Source of the DNA: an uncultured Clostridia bacterium
GTDB taxonomy: Bacteria > Bacillota > Clostridia > Christensenellales > UBA1242
DNA: 7,863 nt
NCBI GenBank assembly: GCA_947626155.1
Contig: CANQRC010000042.1
Span: 1-7,863, forward strand
Direction of reading: 5' to 3'
Under the pieces are notes generated by a model. It had not been told where the DNA came from and did no database searches. It saw only the letters and a program-made list of their open reading frames with translations. Position 1 is the first letter of the stretch. Each line of letters starts with the position of its first letter. Positions 4,389 to 7,863 of this stretch are shown here, piece after piece. The translations under genes were made by a program, and so were the position numbers.

Positions 4389-7181
4389 TTATTTTCCACT
4401 TCCGTCAGTTCCCGACAAATTTTTGTCAGCCTTTGCAAGATGTTGAACTATTCCATTGGAAACTTCCAAAGTTTTGGCATATTTTATTTCGTCCTCACAG
4501 TTTGCAATAAGGTCTGTTTCAACAGTGCTTTGTTTTTTCGAAATAAGACTCAAACTTTGCAAATCTTCTTCTCTGTTGCAAGGAACATAATTGTTGTTTA
4601 TAACAAACCCGTTGTCTGTTACATAATCAACACAGTGCTTTCCACTTTGAACAGTTATTGAAGCAAAATTTTTGATTGAAATGAAGCCTTTAAGTATGTC
4701 TGCAATTCTACAGTGAACGTGGTTTTGCAAATATTCCACCCTTTTGTTGTTAAACCTTTCTAATGGACTGTAAGAATAAGTTGGCATTGAAAAATCAGTT
4801 GCTGTAAAATTCTTCAAAACGGCGCTTAAATCCTTTTTGTTGGCTGAATCTGGCGTTGTTGCTATATTCAAATATTCCATCATCCCAATATAGATGGACT
4901 CAACCGCCGTGCAGAGCACAATGTATTTGTCATCAAATTGTGGAGTGTTATATAATTTCTCTCTCAAGTTTTCTGGGAAAAGTAATTCTTGTCGGTCATG
5001 GAAATATGTGTCAAAATATTTCATTATTTGCGCCAATACTATTGCTTCAGCAGCATCAACCTTTGTTGGAACGGCTAGTGCATTTCCAAATTTAACGCCT
5101 TTCAAGACTTTTTTTGCCGAAGAAAAACAACTTAAATTTGAAAATACAAATTTTATGTCATCCAAAACTTTTGGTTGATTTTCTTCGATAAATTGCACAC
5201 TTTCAATGGTTTCTTTTTCTTTAGTAGCAAATTCGTGGAATTTTAAAATGCCATACAAGGTGTTAAGACTTGCAGCCACTTCGCATGCTAAGTTGTAATC
5301 AACAGAAGCCATTTGTGACGAAAAATATTTGTGTTCTCTGATGAATTCGTCAATGCCCATAAGTTTGTTTGCTTCACCTGCGCCGTTCTGCTCATCATAA
5401 ATATATTTAAATCTTGTCAGAATTTCAACAAAAGCGTCATTCTCGTCAATTGTCTTAATGTCAGCTTGCCTCATAAGCTGGTCAATTCTTTCGTCCGTTA
5501 TGGCATCTGCCCTCTCAAAAGAATTTTTTGGCTCATCATTTGACTTCTCGTTTGCAAAGTCAATTAAGGCCTCAATTGTGGCTTTGGCCCTCTCCTTTTC
5601 CTCTGTTGAAAGCCTTCCATAGCTGCGGTCCATCTCATTCAAGGATGGCTCTTCAACATTCTCTGATTTTTGAATTTCTGGCTTTTGCCTTGTCCTTTTG
5701 GCTCTTTCGCCAGGCTTTTTGTCGTCCAAAATGTCCTGCATTTTTTCAATCACGGCATTTTCTTCCACCTGCCCAAAAAATTTGGCTGTGTTAGAAGCAA
5801 TGTAAGTGACCAAATCCTTGTTTGTGTCCTTTGAATTTTGAATGATTTTTGCCGCACCGAAAATGTAATCTATGTAGTTTGGATTTGAATTTAAAATGTT
5901 GAAATCGCCCATAAGTGACAAAGCATTCTTTGCCCCAACCTGCCTAACCAAAACATTTTTAACCTCGTCCAAAACACCAATTTTTTCGGTTTTGAGGGCG
6001 TTTATCTTGTCAAGCTTCGTAAAGTCATAACAAATACTTTCAATTTGCTGCTTAACAAAGTCTGGCGCAACAACAAGACCATTTTGGTCAATCAGTTCGC
6101 TGAGAACAACGCTATAAAATTCCTCGAAAGCTTCAATCTTGTTTGGGTCGCACGAAAGAATCGAAGGCTTTTTGATTATTTCCTTTGCAAATTCTGCTTT
6201 TGTCAAATGCTTCGTCTCAACAAACCTTTTTTCAAGTGCCTTAATGTTTTCCTCAATCAAGGTTGGGCTTTCGTTCAAAATTGTTGAAAAAGTCCTGAAA
6301 ATTGAAATGATGTCAGTGTATTTTGCCCCGTCATATTCTTTTAAACGCTGACCAATTATGTTGATCAGAGGCTGAACAGACTTTGGCTTGAACATACTGA
6401 TAAGAGTTGATGCCTGCAAAACCTCTTGAAGATCCCCCGCCGAAAACAGTTTGAAAGTTTTTGGCTCAGAGCCGCCCTCTTTGTAGAGTGGATTTTGATA
6501 TTCCTCCCCAATAAGTCCGTAGATTAGGTCGTTGAATTTGTAATTTTTCATTTTTTCAAGGTTTGTTTTTGTAACCCACTTTGTGTGGTCAATTCCAACA
6601 AGTTTTGCCTGCTTCAAAATTGGATAAAAAGACTTTGGCAAAATTTTTTGGTCATTTTTATCGCTATTGATGGCAAAATCAACAAGTTTTTTGACCATTT
6701 TTCTGGCTTCTTGGCGTCTTTGAGCGGTGTTTATCTTTGAAAGACGCTGCAAAAACTTCTTTTTATCTTCCTCTGTAAAATGTTCTATTCTGTCCAAAAT
6801 TTCGGCTTTTCGCTCTTTATCTGTCTGCCCAGAAATTGGCGCGTAGCCAAGTTCTTTAAAAATGTTTGGCTGATAAACAAGCGCAAGCAAGCCATTTTCG
6901 TCATCAAAATATTTTTTTGTATCTTTGTCAAGGTCAGCAAGGCTTTGAACAATGGAAGAAACTTGTTCTAACTTTTTGTCAGAACAGTTTATGATAATCA
7001 TTGAAATTGCTTCTCTTGTTTCGTCGTCAGAAAGATAAAAGTTCTTTTGAAAAAGATTTCTAAAATCCTCAATAAAAAGGTTTAGCATTTCGCTTTCTTT
7101 GCAAAATGCATCAATCTGCTCCCAAGTAAGCAAATCTTTTTTCGTGTAATTTATCTTCTTTATTTTTTCTTTTTTAGCCAT
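4389..7181 (-). CDS. Large soluble helical-repeat protein of unknown function (930 residues)
   Basis: I do not recognise this protein. It has no signal peptide or membrane segment, is charged, and appears almost wholly helical, so it should be cytoplasmic. Residues 55-450 contain several roughly 30-residue helix-turn-helix units with a loose pattern of hydrophobic helix, IL/LI, a turn with Pro or Asn, I, then a second helix: about 55-83, 248-280, 289-320, 329-358 and 415-446. The clearest are FSTILNESPTLIEENIKAL (298-316) and KKPSILSCDPNKIEAF (337-352). They recall mTERF-type nucleic-acid-binding repeats, but this is pattern resemblance only. A charged, probably disordered linker (about 486-530) separates a second helical half. 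Near the C-terminus H821, H823, C824, H849, C850 and C868 cluster loosely. Start chosen at MAKKEKIKK because GGAGG lies seven bases upstream and a strong promoter precedes it; reading back to 7283 would cross that promoter and the proS end. Confidence 0.9.
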   Translation of the reverse strand: MAKKEKIKKINYTKKDLLTWEQIDAFCKESEMLNLFIEDFRNLFQKNFYLSDDETREAISMIIINCSDKKLEQVSSIVQSLADLDKDTKKYFDDENGLLALVYQPNIFKELGYAPISGQTDKERKAEILDRIEHFTEEDKKKFLQRLSKINTAQRRQEARKMVKKLVDFAINSDKNDQKILPKSFYPILKQAKLVGIDHTKWVTKTNLEKMKNYKFNDLIYGLIGEEYQNPLYKEGGSEPKTFKLFSAGDLQEVLQASTLISMFKPKSVQPLINIIGQRLKEYDGAKYTDIISIFRTFSTILNESPTLIEENIKALEKRFVETKHLTKAEFAKEIIKKPSILSCDPNKIEAFEEFYSVVLSELIDQNGLVVAPDFVKQQIESICYDFTKLDKINALKTEKIGVLDEVKNVLVRQVGAKNALSLMGDFNILNSNPNYIDYIFGAAKIIQNSKDTNKDLVTYIASNTAKFFGQVEENAVIEKMQDILDDKKPGERAKRTRQKPEIQKSENVEEPSLNEMDRSYGRLSTEEKERAKATIEALIDFANEKSNDEPKNSFERADAITDERIDQLMRQADIKTIDENDAFVEILTRFKYIYDEQNGAGEANKLMGIDEFIREHKYFSSQMASVDYNLACEVAASLNTLYGILKFHEFATKEKETIESVQFIEENQPKVLDDIKFVFSNLSCFSSAKKVLKGVKFGNALAVPTKVDAAEAIVLAQIMKYFDTYFHDRQELLFPENLREKLYNTPQFDDKYIVLCTAVESIYIGMMEYLNIATTPDSANKKDLSAVLKNFTATDFSMPTYSYSPLERFNNKRVEYLQNHVHCRIADILKGFISIKNFASITVQSGKHCVDYVTDNGFVINNNYVPCNREEDLQSLSLISKKQSTVETDLIANCEDEIKYAKTLEVSNGIVQHLAKADKNLSGTDGSGK

Positions 7182-7185
7182 GAAA

Positions 7186-7230
7186 AAACCTCCATAAATA
7201 TGCAATATTTTAACACACATTTGGAGGTTT
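7186..7230 (-). repeat. 9-bp inverted repeat enclosing the promoter -10 and overlapping the ribosome binding site
   Basis: Minus strand: AAACCTCCA (7230-7222) is the exact reverse complement of TGGAGGTTT (7194-7186), with 27 bases between. The 3' copy contains the Shine-Dalgarno GGAGG of the 930-residue gene and runs on into T's (six T in all). The enclosed segment itself can form a small stem AATAT-TGC-ATATT. The 5' copy lies between the -35 and -10, so only transcripts coming from proS would carry both arms. Confidence 0.75.
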
Positions 7231-7235
7231 GTCAA
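7207..7235 (-). promoter_or_regulatory. Predicted strong promoter of the 930-residue protein gene
   Basis: Minus strand: -35 TTGACA (7235-7230), 17-base spacer, -10 TAAAAT (7212-7207), with TGTGT just before it, a TRTGN extended -10. The -35 begins two bases after the proS stop. A start near 7200 leaves a leader of about 20 bases that carries GGAGG. This is the best promoter match in the window. Confidence 0.82.
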
Positions 7236-7237
7236 TA

Positions 7238-7863
7238 CTAAACATTTGCCATGATTTGGTCTATTTCGTCCTGAATTATGCACTTTAATTCAGAGATGAG
7301 TTCTGGCAGTTTTACAAAGAATTTTTCGCCGCTTTCACGCATTGTGACCTCTGCCTCGCCGCTTGCAATGGTTTTTGGGCTAAGCACAACCCTGATTGGC
7401 ACTCCCATAAGTTCGCTGTCAGTAAGTTTTATGCCAGCGGACACATTGCGCTCGTCATAAAGCACCTCAATGCCGCTATCTTCCATTTTTTTGTAAAATT
7501 CCTCAGCAACCGCCGCCACATTTTCGTCGTCAAGCCTGAGTGGGCAAAGATGAACTTGCCAAGGTGCAATTGTCATTGGCCAAACAAGGCCTTTTTCGTC
7601 GCCTTTTTCTTCAATTATGCTTGCAAGCGACCTGCCCACGCCAATTCCGTAGCAGCCCATAATTGGCTCTCTTGCCGTTCCGTCAGGCATATTCACTTTC
7701 ATGCCCATGGCCTTTGTGTAGCGCGTGCCAAGTTGGAAGATGTTTCCAATTTCAATGCCCCTTGTAAGGTTAAGCTTCTCGCCGCAATGAACGCACCTGT
7801 CGCCCTCTTTCACAAGCGCAACATCAACAAATTGTGCGTCTTTCACATCCCTTTCCATGCTGA
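7238..7863 (-). CDS. proS: Prolyl-tRNA synthetase, C-terminal part (partial)
   Basis: The last 207 whole codons of a class II prolyl-tRNA synthetase, which charges tRNA-Pro with proline in the cytoplasm. The 5' end lies beyond the window; the Met at 7858 is internal, since the frame stays open to the edge with Ser before it. Visible parts, numbered from that Met, are: CVHCGEKLNLTRGIEIGNIF (22-41), with a C-x2-C pair; LGTRYTKAMGMKV; the class II motif 3 region IMGCYGIGVGRSLASIIEE (66-84), with its catalytic Arg; then, from APWQVHLCPL, the anticodon-binding alpha/beta domain, including YDERNVSAGIKLTDSELMGV and PIRVVLSPK. This matches the bacterial-type enzyme, in which an editing domain is inserted upstream; that part is not in view. 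Stop TAG at 7240-7238, two bases before the promoter of the next gene. Confidence 0.98.
   Translation of the reverse strand, partial: SMERDVKDAQFVDVALVKEGDRCVHCGEKLNLTRGIEIGNIFQLGTRYTKAMGMKVNMPDGTAREPIMGCYGIGVGRSLASIIEEKGDEKGLVWPMTIAPWQVHLCPLRLDDENVAAVAEEFYKKMEDSGIEVLYDERNVSAGIKLTDSELMGVPIRVVLSPKTIASGEAEVTMRESGEKFFVKLPELISELKCIIQDEIDQIMANV

Noticed and set aside
4389..4460. Possible terminator at the end of the 930-residue gene (GACAAAAATTTGTC near 4414-4427)
   Set aside because: The palindrome lies inside the coding region with essentially no loop and no U-tract, so it is not a credible terminator.
4200..5600. Several plus-strand frames opposite the membrane protein and the 930-residue gene
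   Set aside because: All are short, lack ribosome binding sites and are explained by codon composition of the minus-strand genes.
7182..7283. N-terminal extension of the 930-residue protein to an ATG at 7283 (34 extra residues)
   Set aside because: It would overlap the end of proS and run through the promoter; the ATG at 7181 has GGAGG at good spacing and a typical lysine-rich start.
1..7863. CRISPR arrays, tRNA genes, insertion sequences, toxin-antitoxin or phage-defence genes
   Set aside because: Looked for on both strands; no regularly spaced repeats, cloverleaf genes, transposase motifs or paired small ORFs were seen.

Overview
The window is a compact, low-GC bacterial segment in which every gene I can support lies on the minus strand. 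Gene content and order (infC-rpmI-rplT followed by a TrmH/SpoU methyltransferase, then yebC and ruvC), strong GGAGG-type ribosome binding sites, TTGACA promoters with Gram-positive style TRTG extended -10 elements, and an attenuated infC leader all point to a Clostridia-like member of the Firmicutes, probably uncultured. I cannot name a genus from this sequence.

Layout in the direction of transcription (high to low coordinates). 7863-7238: 3' part of proS (prolyl-tRNA synthetase). 7181-4389: a 930-residue, soluble, mainly helical protein of unknown function with its own strong promoter. 4348-3785: a 187-residue membrane protein of an uncharacterised Firmicutes type. 3784-3614: promoter and attenuated leader of the IF3-L35-L20 operon. 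3613-1801: infC (AUU start), rpmI, rplT and a TrmH-family RNA methyltransferase, tightly packed, the last two sharing TAATG. 1794-1736: promoter for the next unit. 1735-207: yebC and a metallo-beta-lactamase-fold hydrolase, overlapping by ATGA and ended by an intrinsic terminator. 130-1: 5' end of ruvC, whose promoter is built into that terminator.

Most of the window is translation and genome maintenance: tRNA charging (ProRS), initiation (IF3), two 50S proteins, a ribose methyltransferase, a YebC translation/regulatory factor and the RuvC Holliday-junction resolvase. The parts that ordinary annotation does not explain are the 930-residue protein, with degenerate helical repeats that loosely recall mTERF; a perfect 9-bp inverted repeat that could hide its ribosome binding site only in read-through mRNA; a clear terminator/antiterminator switch in the infC leader; a promoter interleaved with a terminator in front of ruvC; and two genes whose ATG sits where the transcript should start. 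No tRNA, rRNA, CRISPR array, insertion sequence or prophage gene was seen, and no stretch longer than 300 bases lacks a gene.
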